Shown here: positions 18,410 to 25,198 of the stretch, piece after piece
How positions within the stretch are numbered: position 1 is the first letter of the stretch
Layout: every line of letters begins with the position of its first letter
Assembly (NCBI GenBank): GCA_964536805.1
Contig: CAZHYQ010000005.1
Span: forward strand, 124,001-188,000
Direction: 5' to 3'
Source of the DNA: Longilinea sp964536805
GTDB taxonomy: Bacteria > Chloroflexota > Anaerolineae > Anaerolineales > Anaerolineaceae
DNA length: 64,000 nucleotides
Translations under genes and position numbers: made by a program
Notes under the pieces: generated by a model
What the model saw: the letters and a program-made list of their open reading frames with translations, nothing else
Database searches by the model: none
Told to the model about the DNA's origin: nothing

Positions 18410-18760
18410 CTATGCTGTTTTTGCTTTTTCGACGACTGCCGCAAAGGCCTGCGGATCGCGTACTGCAATATCGGCCAGCATCTTGCGGTTAAGCAGGATG
18501 TTTGCCTTGCGCAGTCCGTTAATCAGGCGGCTGTAAGCCACGCCGTTGGCGCGGGCGGCCGCATTGATGCGAACGATCCACAAACGGCGCAAGTCGCGCT
18601 TGCGGGTGCGGCGGTCGCGGGTTGCATACCAAAGGCTTTTCAGCATGGCCTGGTTGGCACGGCGGAACTGGAAATGGCGGGTTCCGCGCTGACCCTTGGT
18701 AAAATTCAATACTTTCTTGTGGCGCAGATGGCCTGACGGACCACCCTTTACACGTGCCAT
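18410..18760 (-). CDS. rplT: 50S ribosomal protein L20
   Basis: 116 aa, normal length, strongly basic. It begins MARVKGGPSGHLRHKKVLN and has the conserved YATRDRRTRKRDLRRLWIVRINAAAR segment. L20 binds 23S rRNA early in large-subunit assembly. AAGGAG lies before the ATG. Third gene of infC-rpmI-rplT. Confidence 0.98.
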   Translation of the reverse strand: MARVKGGPSGHLRHKKVLNFTKGQRGTRHFQFRRANQAMLKSLWYATRDRRTRKRDLRRLWIVRINAAARANGVAYSRLINGLRKANILLNRKMLADIAVRDPQAFAAVVEKAKTA

Positions 18761-18855
18761 GTGTTACTCCTTTGCAAACCCCTGGACGTCAGTGCAGGCA
18801 CTAGTTGAAAACACCCAACGGTCGCACAAAATGAATGAATACGATTGGCTTCTGC

Positions 18856-19086
18856 CTACTTGTCCATGTTGGGGGCAAGCCGGCGGACGCGCTTGATGAT
18901 CGATTCGCCTTGAACGACGACCATCTCAGTGAACAGCGCTTTGGTGCGCTTGGAGGTGCGGCGGCGCAGATGGCTCTTGCCACCCTTCGTGCGCAGCAGC
19001 ACGCCCGACCCGCTCAGGCGGAACCGTTTGGAGGTTGCCTTATGGGTCTTCAGTTTAACTTTTCCGTCTTTCTGCTTACGGGGCAC
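18856..19086 (-). CDS. rpmI: 50S ribosomal protein L35
   Basis: 76 aa, basic, with the family pattern KLKTHKATSKRFRLSGSG and GKSHLRRRTSKR. It starts at GTG with GGAGTA 5-9 nt upstream; no ATG is available in frame. The C-terminal tail runs about ten residues past the usual end. It lies between infC and rplT as in most bacteria. Confidence 0.96.
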   Translation of the reverse strand: MPRKQKDGKVKLKTHKATSKRFRLSGSGVLLRTKGGKSHLRRRTSKRTKALFTEMVVVQGESIIKRVRRLAPNMDK

Positions 19087-19177
19087 AGCGTACTCCTCTC
19101 GATAAATATCCGCGGTTATTTAACACGCGACCGCGTATTATACCATAAAATCAAATCTCTTCAATTGTGTCAGTGAA

Positions 19178-19762
19178 TTATTCCGCGGCGGGTGCAGGGG
19201 CTTCGATCTTGGCGTCGCTCTTGGTTTCACCCTCAACTTTTTTCTTGGGGGCGCGCGTGGGCGCGAGCACCATGCTCATGACCTTGCCTTCCATTGAGGG
19301 CGTTTGTTCAACGGCGGAAATATCGGCTAACTCGGCGGCAATTTCCTTTAAATCTTCCAATGCCAATTCAGGATAGCTGATTTCTCGGCCGCGGAAGCGA
19401 ATGGTGACCCGAACTTTGTTTCCGTCCAGCAGCCAGCGGCGGGCATCGCGCGTTTTAAAACCGCGGTGATGTTCGTTGGTCTTTGGGCGCAGACGAATCT
19501 CTTTTACTTCGATCTTGGTCTGTGCCTTGCGGGCTTCACGTTCCTTTTTGGTACGTTCGTACAGGAACTTGCCAAAGTCCATCACCCGGCAGACTGGCGG
19601 TACGGCAGTTCCCGATACCTCCACCAGGTCCAATTCGGCTTCGCGCGCCATTTGTAGAGCTTGTTGAATCGAAACGACGCCAACATTTTCCCCTTTGGGT
19701 CCAATCAGGCGGACTTCGGGGACGCGGATTTGCTCATTGATTCGAAAATTTTGAGTACTGAT
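19178..19762 (-). CDS. infC: Translation initiation factor IF-3 with AUC start codon
   Basis: 194 aa if started at ATC 19760-19762. Reading upstream from the first ATG (19651) adds 37 residues with the canonical IF3 N domain, FRINEQIRVPEVRLIGPKGENVG and ALQMAREAELDLVEV. No ATG, GTG or TTG occurs in frame before a TGA further upstream. AAGGAG and GGAG lie just before the ATC. infC genes are known to use AUU or other rare start codons that IF3 itself discriminates against, giving autoregulation. The C domain ends in a low-complexity acidic and Ala/Pro tail. Confidence 0.93.
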   Translation of the reverse strand: MSTQNFRINEQIRVPEVRLIGPKGENVGVVSIQQALQMAREAELDLVEVSGTAVPPVCRVMDFGKFLYERTKKEREARKAQTKIEVKEIRLRPKTNEHHRGFKTRDARRWLLDGNKVRVTIRFRGREISYPELALEDLKEIAAELADISAVEQTPSMEGKVMSMVLAPTRAPKKKVEGETKSDAKIEAPAPAAE

Positions 19763-19794
19763 AGTAACTCCACTCCTTGAATAATACGGCTTTC

Positions 19795-19812
19795 AGCCCA
19801 GATTGCTGGGCT
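19795..19812 (-). promoter_or_regulatory. Hairpin in the infC leader
   Basis: Minus strand AGCCCAG CAAT CTGGGCT, about 35 nt before the AUC start and within the predicted transcript. No U-run follows. It could be a leader structure for ribosomal-protein or IF3 control. Confidence 0.4.
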
Positions 19813-19818
19813 AATATA

Positions 19819-19859
19819 CGTGGACTGATTTTACCATATTTTAATCTTGCCAGTCCACG
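19819..19859 (-). promoter_or_regulatory. infC operon promoter flanked by a 9-bp inverted repeat
   Basis: Minus strand TGGACT (plus 19852-19857), 18 bp, TAAAAT (plus 19828-19833). The perfect repeat CGTGGACTG / CAGTCCACG has one arm on the -35 and the other just past the -10, spanning the transcription start. The arms are 32 bp apart centre to centre, about three helical turns. Confidence 0.5.
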
Positions 19860-19865
19860 AACCGC

Positions 19866-19906
19866 TGAAAAATGGGGAGTTTTGCTCAGTTCAGGCAAAA
19901 CTCCCC
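19866..19906 (-). terminator. thrS terminator
   Basis: Perfect 12-bp stem GGGGAGTTTTGC / GCAAAACTCCCC followed by ATTTTT on the minus strand, 15 nt after the thrS stop. Confidence 0.9.
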
Positions 19907-19920
19907 GTGGAAAGAACGTC

Positions 19921-21717
19921 TTAAGCGCCTTCTTCGATGTCTTTGTTGGCGCGCGCAAGGAAATCGGCCAGCGGCATGGCGCCTGGGTTTTCACCATTGC
20001 GCATGCGCAGCGCTACTGCCCCATCCTGGGCTTCCTTATCGCCAACCACCAGCATGTATGGAACCTTTTGATTCTGCGCGTCGCGGATTTTCGCATTCAT
20101 GCGTTCTCCGCGTTCGTCAATTTCCACGCGCAATCCGGCTGCTTTGAGTTTGCTGGCCACCTCGGCAGCATAGGGCAGGTGCCGGTCGGCGATGGGAATG
20201 ATGGTTGCCTGGACGGGAGCCAGCCAGACCGGGAAAGCGCCGGCAAAGTGCTCGATGAGAACGCCAAGGAAACGCTCGGTGGTTCCGGTAACCGCGCGGT
20301 GCAGCACAACCGGGGTATGTTCAACATTATCCTCGCCGATATAGCTCAGGCCAAGCCGGGCAGGTTGAATAAAATCAACCTGGATGGTGGAAAGCTGCCA
20401 CTCGCGCCCTAAAACGTCGTTGGCCATAAAATCAGCCTTCGGGCCGTAGAAAGCTGCTTCGCCTTCGGCTTCAAAGTAATCGACGTTATTAGCCTGCAAG
20501 GCCGAACGCAAGGCTGCTTCGGCCTGGCTCCATTTTTCGTCATCCTTGACATACTTGCCGCCCTCGCCGCGCAGAGAAAGGCGCACCCGGTAGTCGGTGA
20601 AGCGGTAGCGCTGCAATACCTCTTTGATGACCTGCAAATCGAGCGAAAATTCCTGCTCGATCTGCTCAGGCGTGCAGAAAGTATGGCAGTCATCCTGGGT
20701 GAGCGAGCGGACGCGCGTTAAGCCGCTCAATTCGCCGGTCTTCTCGTAGCGGTACAGGGTGGCAAATTCGGCGAAGCGCATGGGCAGCTCGCGGTAGGAA
20801 TGTCTTCCCATCTCGCGGAACAGCGTCATGTGGCTGGGGCAGTTCATCGGTTTTAGGCGGAAGACGATGTTCTCATCCACCATGGGCGGGAACATGGCAT
20901 CCTTGTAGTTCTCATAGTGCCCTGAGCGCTTGTAAAGGTCCTCCTTGACCAGATGGCCGGTCCAGACGTGTTGAAAGCCGTAGCGCGTCTGTACGTCGCG
21001 CACATACGATTCCATCAAATAACGCAGCATTTCACCCTTGGGCGTGAAAAGTGGCAGACCAGGGCCGACATCATCGGAGAAGTAGAAAAGACCGAGATCC
21101 TTGCCCAGCTTGCGGTGATCGCGTTTCCTGGCTTCTTCGAGCTTGTAGAGGTATTCTTCCAATTCCTGGGGCGTATTCCAGGCGGTGCCGTAGATGCGGG
21201 TGAGCATGGGGCGTTTTTCGTCGCCGCGCCAGTAGGCACCGGCAATGCTCATCAACTTGATGGCGTCCGGGTTGATTTGCGCGGTGCTTTCAACATGCGG
21301 CCCGCGGCACAGGTCGACGAAGGTGTCGCTGGTATAGGTGGAAATGACGGGCTTTTCATTAATCGGATTCCCGTCTTCGTCAAAGCCGCCTTTTTCCAGG
21401 CCGTCAATCAATTCCTGCTTGAAATCCTGGCCCTGAAAGATCTTGCGGGCTTCCTCGGCAGAGACTTCGCGGCGCTGGAAGACATGCCTGCCGCGGATAA
21501 TTTCGCGCATGCGTTTCTCAATTTCGGGTAAGTCCTCCGGCGTGATTTGCCGGGGCAAGGCAAAATCGTAATAGAAACCATCATCGATTGCCGGGCCAAT
21601 GGCAATATTGGCGCCCGGGAAACGCTCAAGCACGGCCTCGGCCATGATATGCGCGGTGGAGTGGCGGATGCGGTAAAGCAAACTATCCTGGTAGCGTTCC
21701 TGTTTCAATTCAGCCAT
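19921..21717 (-). CDS. thrS: Threonyl-tRNA synthetase lacking the TGS domain
   Basis: 598 aa. The editing domain carries HSTAH (residues about 19-23) and the later CRGPH. The class II catalytic core has motif 2 RYEKTGELSGLTRVRSLTQDD and motif 3 near VVLHRAVTGTTERFLG, with zinc ligands in MNCPSHM. A C-terminal anticodon-binding domain follows. Compared with the usual 640-residue enzyme, the N-terminal TGS domain is missing; the protein begins directly at the editing domain. AGGAGG precedes the ATG. A Thr T-box leader controls it. Confidence 0.97.
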   Translation of the reverse strand: MAELKQERYQDSLLYRIRHSTAHIMAEAVLERFPGANIAIGPAIDDGFYYDFALPRQITPEDLPEIEKRMREIIRGRHVFQRREVSAEEARKIFQGQDFKQELIDGLEKGGFDEDGNPINEKPVISTYTSDTFVDLCRGPHVESTAQINPDAIKLMSIAGAYWRGDEKRPMLTRIYGTAWNTPQELEEYLYKLEEARKRDHRKLGKDLGLFYFSDDVGPGLPLFTPKGEMLRYLMESYVRDVQTRYGFQHVWTGHLVKEDLYKRSGHYENYKDAMFPPMVDENIVFRLKPMNCPSHMTLFREMGRHSYRELPMRFAEFATLYRYEKTGELSGLTRVRSLTQDDCHTFCTPEQIEQEFSLDLQVIKEVLQRYRFTDYRVRLSLRGEGGKYVKDDEKWSQAEAALRSALQANNVDYFEAEGEAAFYGPKADFMANDVLGREWQLSTIQVDFIQPARLGLSYIGEDNVEHTPVVLHRAVTGTTERFLGVLIEHFAGAFPVWLAPVQATIIPIADRHLPYAAEVASKLKAAGLRVEIDERGERMNAKIRDAQNQKVPYMLVVGDKEAQDGAVALRMRNGENPGAMPLADFLARANKDIEEGA

Positions 21718-21743
21718 TCTTACCTCCTAACGAACCAAACAAC

Positions 21744-21990
21744 AAAAAACTCTCATCCCATCCTGGGGCGAGAGTTGATTCACGCGGTTCCACCCAGATT
21801 GACCGGCTGCGGGCAGCCAATCATCTTGTAGGGGCCGATAACGGGGCCTTCCGTTTGCCATACTTCGCCTGGCGGCGTTTCTGGTCCAAGCTCGCAGGGG
21901 GTTTTCATCCTTTATTCCGGAGGGAATTTTCAGCCTGTGGATTCCCTTTCTCTGGCGGAAATTGCCGGATTACTCGTCCTGGTCAACGCA
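21744..21990 (-). promoter_or_regulatory. T-box leader, threonine specific (thrS)
   Basis: The minus strand carries the T-box sequence GGGTGGAACCGCG (plus 21783-21795), which pairs with uncharged tRNA ends. It is followed by a terminator with stem AACTCTC/GAGAGTT (21748-21776) and a T-run. The 5' part has the GACGAGTA motif (21971-21978) typical of Stem I. The specifier is read as ACC (Thr) at 21900-21902, preceded by GAAA in the same place where the trpB leader has GGAA-TGG. Uncharged tRNA-Thr should favour antitermination. Confidence 0.93.
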
Positions 21991-22004
21991 GGTATTCAAT
22001 TGAG

Positions 22005-22078
22005 TGGGCGGTATAGGACTCGAACCTACGGCCTTTGCGATGTCAACGCAATGCTCTAACCAACTGAGCTAACCGCCC
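22005..22078 (-). tRNA. tRNA-Val (anticodon GAC)
   Basis: 74 nt cloverleaf on the minus strand: acceptor GGGCGGT/ACCGCCC, D-arm TAGCTCAGTTGGTTAGAGCA, anticodon stem TTGCG-TTGACAT-CGCAA with anticodon GAC, and T-arm GTAGGTTCGAGTCCTAT. No CCA is encoded. Its 3' end is only about 15 nt from the start of the thrS T-box leader on the same strand. Confidence 0.95.
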
Positions 22079-22091
22079 GCGTGTGAGCGCT

Positions 22092-22120
22092 ATTATAAAC
22101 GCATCGCTGTGAATTTGCAA
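22092..22120 (-). promoter_or_regulatory. tRNA-Val promoter, probably also feeding thrS
   Basis: Minus strand TTGCAA, 17 bp, TATAAT, ending 13 nt before the tRNA-Val gene. No other promoter fits between the tRNA and the T-box leader. Confidence 0.75.
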
Positions 22121-22173
22121 TACTCTGAACGCGAAAAATGCCGGGTATACGTTGAACCCTGACCAGTAATAAT

Positions 22174-22202
22174 TTCTTACCGGCGCGGTTTTATGGTATA
22201 AT
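22174..22202 (+). promoter_or_regulatory. tRNA-Ser promoter
   Basis: TTCTTA, 17 bp, TATAAT with an extended TGG before the -10. Starts about 32 nt upstream of the mature tRNA 5' end. Confidence 0.75.
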
Positions 22203-22241
22203 CCCGTTCGCCCGGTGCAGAAATGGCAGCGCCTGGCGATT

Positions 22242-22327
22242 GGAGAGGTAGCGCAGTTGGCCTAACGCGCCCGCTTGGAAAGCGGGTATACCGCAAGGTA
22301 TCGTGGGTTCGAATCCCACCCTCTCCG
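22242..22327 (+). tRNA. tRNA-Ser (anticodon GGA)
   Basis: 86 nt with the long variable arm of class II tRNAs (TATACCGCAAGGTATC). Acceptor GGAGAGG/CCTCTCC, anticodon stem CCCGC-TTGGAAA-GCGGG with anticodon GGA, T-arm GTGGGTTCGAATCCCAC. CCA is not encoded. Confidence 0.96.
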
Positions 22328-22346
22328 CTCATTTTATTCGCTGCGA

Positions 22347-22507
22347 GGGCAGGCCCTCTCTGCTAGGAAAGACCCGAACAAAGTCTTTTTTGATGCCGCA
22401 GGGCAAACCCTCTCCGCCAGGAAAGACCCGAACAGGGTCTTTTTTGATGCCGTGATCAGGGCAAGCCCTCTCCGCTTGGAATAGACCCGAACCGGTTCTT
22501 TTTTACC
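22347..22507 (+). repeat. Three tandem tRNA-Ser 3'-end/terminator repeats
   Basis: Three imperfect copies beginning GGGCA (22347, 22401, 22459; periods 54 and 58 bp). Each contains CCCTCTCCGC or a one-base variant, the last bases of the tRNA-Ser gene plus one, then GGAA-AGACCCGAAC and a run of six T. Copy 2 forms a clean 7-bp terminator hairpin AAGACCC/GGGTCTT; copies 1 and 3 have weaker stems. The array thus repeats a tRNA 3' end plus its terminator. Confidence 0.85.
22423..22446 (+). terminator. Intrinsic terminator in repeat copy 2
   Basis: AAGACCC GAACA GGGTCTT followed by T residues; the best terminator of the array behind tRNA-Ser. Confidence 0.8.
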
Positions 22508-22580
22508 CACCGTCAGAATCTCCTGAACGGAAAAAACCAAGGAAAAATATCCTGAGGTACTCGTTTCTTATCGATTTAGA

Positions 22581-22586
22581 TATAAT
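22581..22586 (+). promoter_or_regulatory. -10 element upstream of the 4Fe-4S protein gene
   Basis: TATAAT about 100 nt before the ATG at 22683. No good -35 found. The 22508-22682 stretch contains nothing else that I recognise. Confidence 0.4.
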
Positions 22587-22682
22587 CATAATCATCCCGA
22601 TTGAACCAATTTCCAGAATAATTCTTTCAGGCTTTATCCTCCAGGTCATTCTGATCTGGATGGGTTTATTGGAGATATCAAC

Positions 22683-23945
22683 ATGGTCGAGCCTGCCCCT
22701 TACCACCACCTGGTTGACCGCCTCAACCGATTTCCGCAAGGCGCGCCGCCCAGCGATTCGTTGTATGCCATCTTGAAGATCCTCTTCAGCGAGCGTGAAG
22801 CCGGATTGGCGGCGCAGTTGCCGATTAAACCCTTCACGGCGGTTGACGCTGGCCGGATCTGGAAAATGGATCTGACTGAGGCCCGCAAGGTGCTGGACGG
22901 CCTGGCGGACAGGGCCATCCTGTTGGATGCCGAGCAGCACGGCGAGACCCTTTATACCCTGCCGCCGCCCATGGCAGGTTTTTTTGAATTCTCGATGATG
23001 CGCGTGCGAGATGACGTCGACCAGCAGCTTCTGGCAGAACTGTTAACGCAGTATTGCACCACGGAAGATGACTTCATGCGCAGTTTGTTCAGCGGTGGCG
23101 AGACGCAACCCGGTCGGGTTTTCGTCCACGAGCCGGTGCTGCCACGGGCGACTGTGCTGGATTATGAACGCGCCAGCGAGGTGATCCGCAGGGCATCGGC
23201 GCGCGCCATCGGGCTGTGCTACTGCCGCCACAAGATGGCAAAGGTTGGCAAGGATTGCTCTGCGCCCAAGGACATCTGCATGACCTTCGGCGGTACGGCA
23301 TCTTCTTTGATCCGGCATGGCTACGGACGCGCGGTCGACCCTTCCGAGGGGCTGGATCTGCTGCAGCAAGCCTACGAAAACAACCTGGTGCAGTTCGGCG
23401 AGAATGCGCGGGAAGGCGTCAGTTTTATTTGCAACTGCTGCGGCTGCTGTTGCGAGGCGCTGATCGCGCAACGGCGCTTTAGTTCGCTGCGGCCCATCAC
23501 CACCAGCAATTATTTGCCCGTGGTGGATCGCGAGCACTGTAGCGGTTGCGGCAAATGCATCGCGACTTGCCCGGTGGAGGCGATGGGACTGGTTTCCGCC
23601 AACGACGCGCAGCATCCAAACCGGAAAATAGCCCGTCTGACCGAGGAGCTTTGCCTGGGCTGCGGCGTCTGCGTCCGCAATTGCCCGAACGGCGGATTGA
23701 AGCTGGTGGCGCACGCCGAACGGGTGATCACGCCGCTCAACGGTGTACACCGCATCGTGTTGATGGCAATCGAGCGCGGCAAGCTGCAGGACCTGATTTT
23801 TGACAATCGGGTTTTATTCAGTCAACGGGCGCTGGCACTGCTGCTAGGAGCTCTTCTAAAAATGCCGCCGATCAAGCAAGTAATGGCAACCCGGCAGGTC
23901 AAATCACGCTATTTGGAGGCATTGATCCAGCGCGTGAAGGTTTAA
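22683..23945 (+). CDS. Cys-rich 4Fe-4S ferredoxin-domain protein
   Basis: 420 aa. The N-terminal 100 residues look like a winged-helix or marR-like segment (MDLTEARKVLDGLADRAILL). The middle has CYCRHKMAKVGKDCSAPKDIC and ICNCCGCCCEAL, a dense Cys cluster. Two ferredoxin motifs follow, CSGCGKCIATCP and CLGCGVCVRNCP (about residues 286-345), enough for two 4Fe-4S clusters. It is soluble and its redox partner is unknown. GGAG precedes the ATG. The SET gene starts 37 nt downstream. Confidence 0.85.
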   Translation: MVEPAPYHHLVDRLNRFPQGAPPSDSLYAILKILFSEREAGLAAQLPIKPFTAVDAGRIWKMDLTEARKVLDGLADRAILLDAEQHGETLYTLPPPMAGFFEFSMMRVRDDVDQQLLAELLTQYCTTEDDFMRSLFSGGETQPGRVFVHEPVLPRATVLDYERASEVIRRASARAIGLCYCRHKMAKVGKDCSAPKDICMTFGGTASSLIRHGYGRAVDPSEGLDLLQQAYENNLVQFGENAREGVSFICNCCGCCCEALIAQRRFSSLRPITTSNYLPVVDREHCSGCGKCIATCPVEAMGLVSANDAQHPNRKIARLTEELCLGCGVCVRNCPNGGLKLVAHAERVITPLNGVHRIVLMAIERGKLQDLIFDNRVLFSQRALALLLGALLKMPPIKQVMATRQVKSRYLEALIQRVKV

Positions 23946-23982
23946 AGCGGAATTTCATGATATTTTTTATTGAGGTGATATT

Positions 23983-24528
23983 TTGTCATCCGGATCCATC
24001 TATTCCTATGTCAATTCAAATTTGGAGGTGCGCTCCGTGCCGGAGAAGGGCGGCCTGGGTCTATTTGCCAGACTGCCGGTTGTGGAAGGCGAATTGCTGG
24101 TAGTGTGGGGCGGCGAAATCCGGACTGGCGAACAAATAGCCGGTATGCCGCAGGCGGATAATTGCCACGGCTTGCAGGTGGATGAAAACCTGTACTTATG
24201 GTCGGTTGAAGAAGGGGATGCCGGCGATTCGGTCAATCATTCCTGTAACCCGAATGCCTGGATCTCCGGACAAATCAGCCTGCTGGCGCGGCGAAGGATC
24301 GAGCCGGGCGAGGAAATTACCTTCGATTATGCCACCACCGACGGCAGCGATTACGATACTTTCGAATGCCACTGCGGCGATCCGTTGTGCCGCGGCGTTG
24401 TTACCGGGCAGGACTGGCAAAGACAAGATTTGCAGGAGCGCTATCAAGGGCATTTCTCGACTTACATCCAGCGCCGCATTGACAGGATGTTTCACCACGG
24501 AGACACGGAGTTCACAGAGAAGATCTAA
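23983..24528 (+). CDS. SET-domain protein lysine methyltransferase homologue
   Basis: 181 aa from a TTG start with GAGGTGA 4-10 nt upstream. SET motifs: GLGLFARLPVVEGE, the cofactor/catalytic NHSCNPNA, and GEEITFDYATT. A post-SET-like CHCGDPLCRG provides three Cys for zinc. This is the catalytic layout of eukaryotic histone-lysine methylases, found sporadically in bacteria with unknown targets. The last ten or so residues (HHGDTEFTEK) are encoded by a sequence that looks like a dispersed repeat and may not be part of the original gene. Confidence 0.88.
   Translation: MSSGSIYSYVNSNLEVRSVPEKGGLGLFARLPVVEGELLVVWGGEIRTGEQIAGMPQADNCHGLQVDENLYLWSVEEGDAGDSVNHSCNPNAWISGQISLLARRRIEPGEEITFDYATTDGSDYDTFECHCGDPLCRGVVTGQDWQRQDLQERYQGHFSTYIQRRIDRMFHHGDTEFTEKI
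24491..24522 (+). repeat. Candidate dispersed repeat CACGGAGACACGGAG
   Basis: TTCACCACGGAGACACGGAG followed by TTCACAGAGAAG. It resembles the short ACGGAGACACGGAG-type element that I recall as recurring in many unrelated bacterial genomes. Only one copy is in the window, so the repeat status cannot be shown here. Confidence 0.45.
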
Positions 24529-24637
24529 TTTTGGATTATTTTGTAAGAATGAAATGGTTAATGGAAGGGCGCAGGGTAAATCCTTTTCTCAAAACCCCCA
24601 TAATAGCCCCATTATAGAAATTTCTAGAATATGAACT

Positions 24638-24670
24638 AAAAAACGGCGGAGAAATGACCTCCGCCGTTTT
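24638..24670. terminator. Bidirectional terminator between SET gene and act operon
   Basis: Stem AAAACGGCGGA / TCCGCCGTTTT with A-rich and T-rich flanks; on the minus strand it ends in TTTTTT, closing the act operon. Confidence 0.85.
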
Positions 24671-24688
24671 ACCATTATTTATTGGGAA

Positions 24689-25198
24689 TCACTTTTTACC
24701 GGCTTGCAGCGACCGCACGTAGTTGACCACGTCCCAGCGCGCGCTGGCGGTGGGCAGATTTTCAATCAACGCGGGCATGCGCCCATCCACGCCGTTGGTT
24801 ATGGTGAGGAAAATGGCACCGTCGCTGTTGGTCAGCGGTTTTCCCTCGAGAAGGTTGGCCGGTTTATTTTTCAGGAAAGCCGAGAATGGCCCGGTGCCTT
24901 TGCCATCGTTGCCGTGGCATAGTGCGCAGGAAACTTCATAGGCTGCCTTGCCGCGCGCCACGGAGGCTTCATCGGCAATAACGGGGTTGACCGGTGCGCC
25001 CAGGCCGGCGATGTAGGCTGCGCCCTGTACCGGCACTGATCGGGCTGGCAGCGGCAGCGGATCTTCCTGGGCATGGAAGGAGGGCTGGATTTCCATAAAG
25101 CTGATCCAGTCAACCTTTATCACATCATAGGTGAGCAATAGACCGGCCAGCAAAGGCACCATAATCACGCCTAAAACCAGGATAAGCCGTTTAATCAT
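24689..25198 (-). CDS. actE: Mono-heme cytochrome c subunit (ActE)
   Basis: 169 aa. N-terminal membrane anchor (about residues 4-24), then a class I cytochrome c domain with heme motif CALCHG (about residue 93) and a Met ligand candidate in GRMPALI. In alternative complex III the ActE cytochrome takes electrons from the complex toward the oxidase. Its ATG overlaps the actD stop by 4 nt. Last gene of the act operon. Confidence 0.88.
   Translation of the reverse strand: MIKRLILVLGVIMVPLLAGLLLTYDVIKVDWISFMEIQPSFHAQEDPLPLPARSVPVQGAAYIAGLGAPVNPVIADEASVARGKAAYEVSCALCHGNDGKGTGPFSAFLKNKPANLLEGKPLTNSDGAIFLTITNGVDGRMPALIENLPTASARWDVVNYVRSLQAGKK

Noticed and set aside
22347..22507. Tandem repeats as a CRISPR array
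   Set aside because: Units run without spacers, contain terminators and a tRNA tail, and no cas gene is near.
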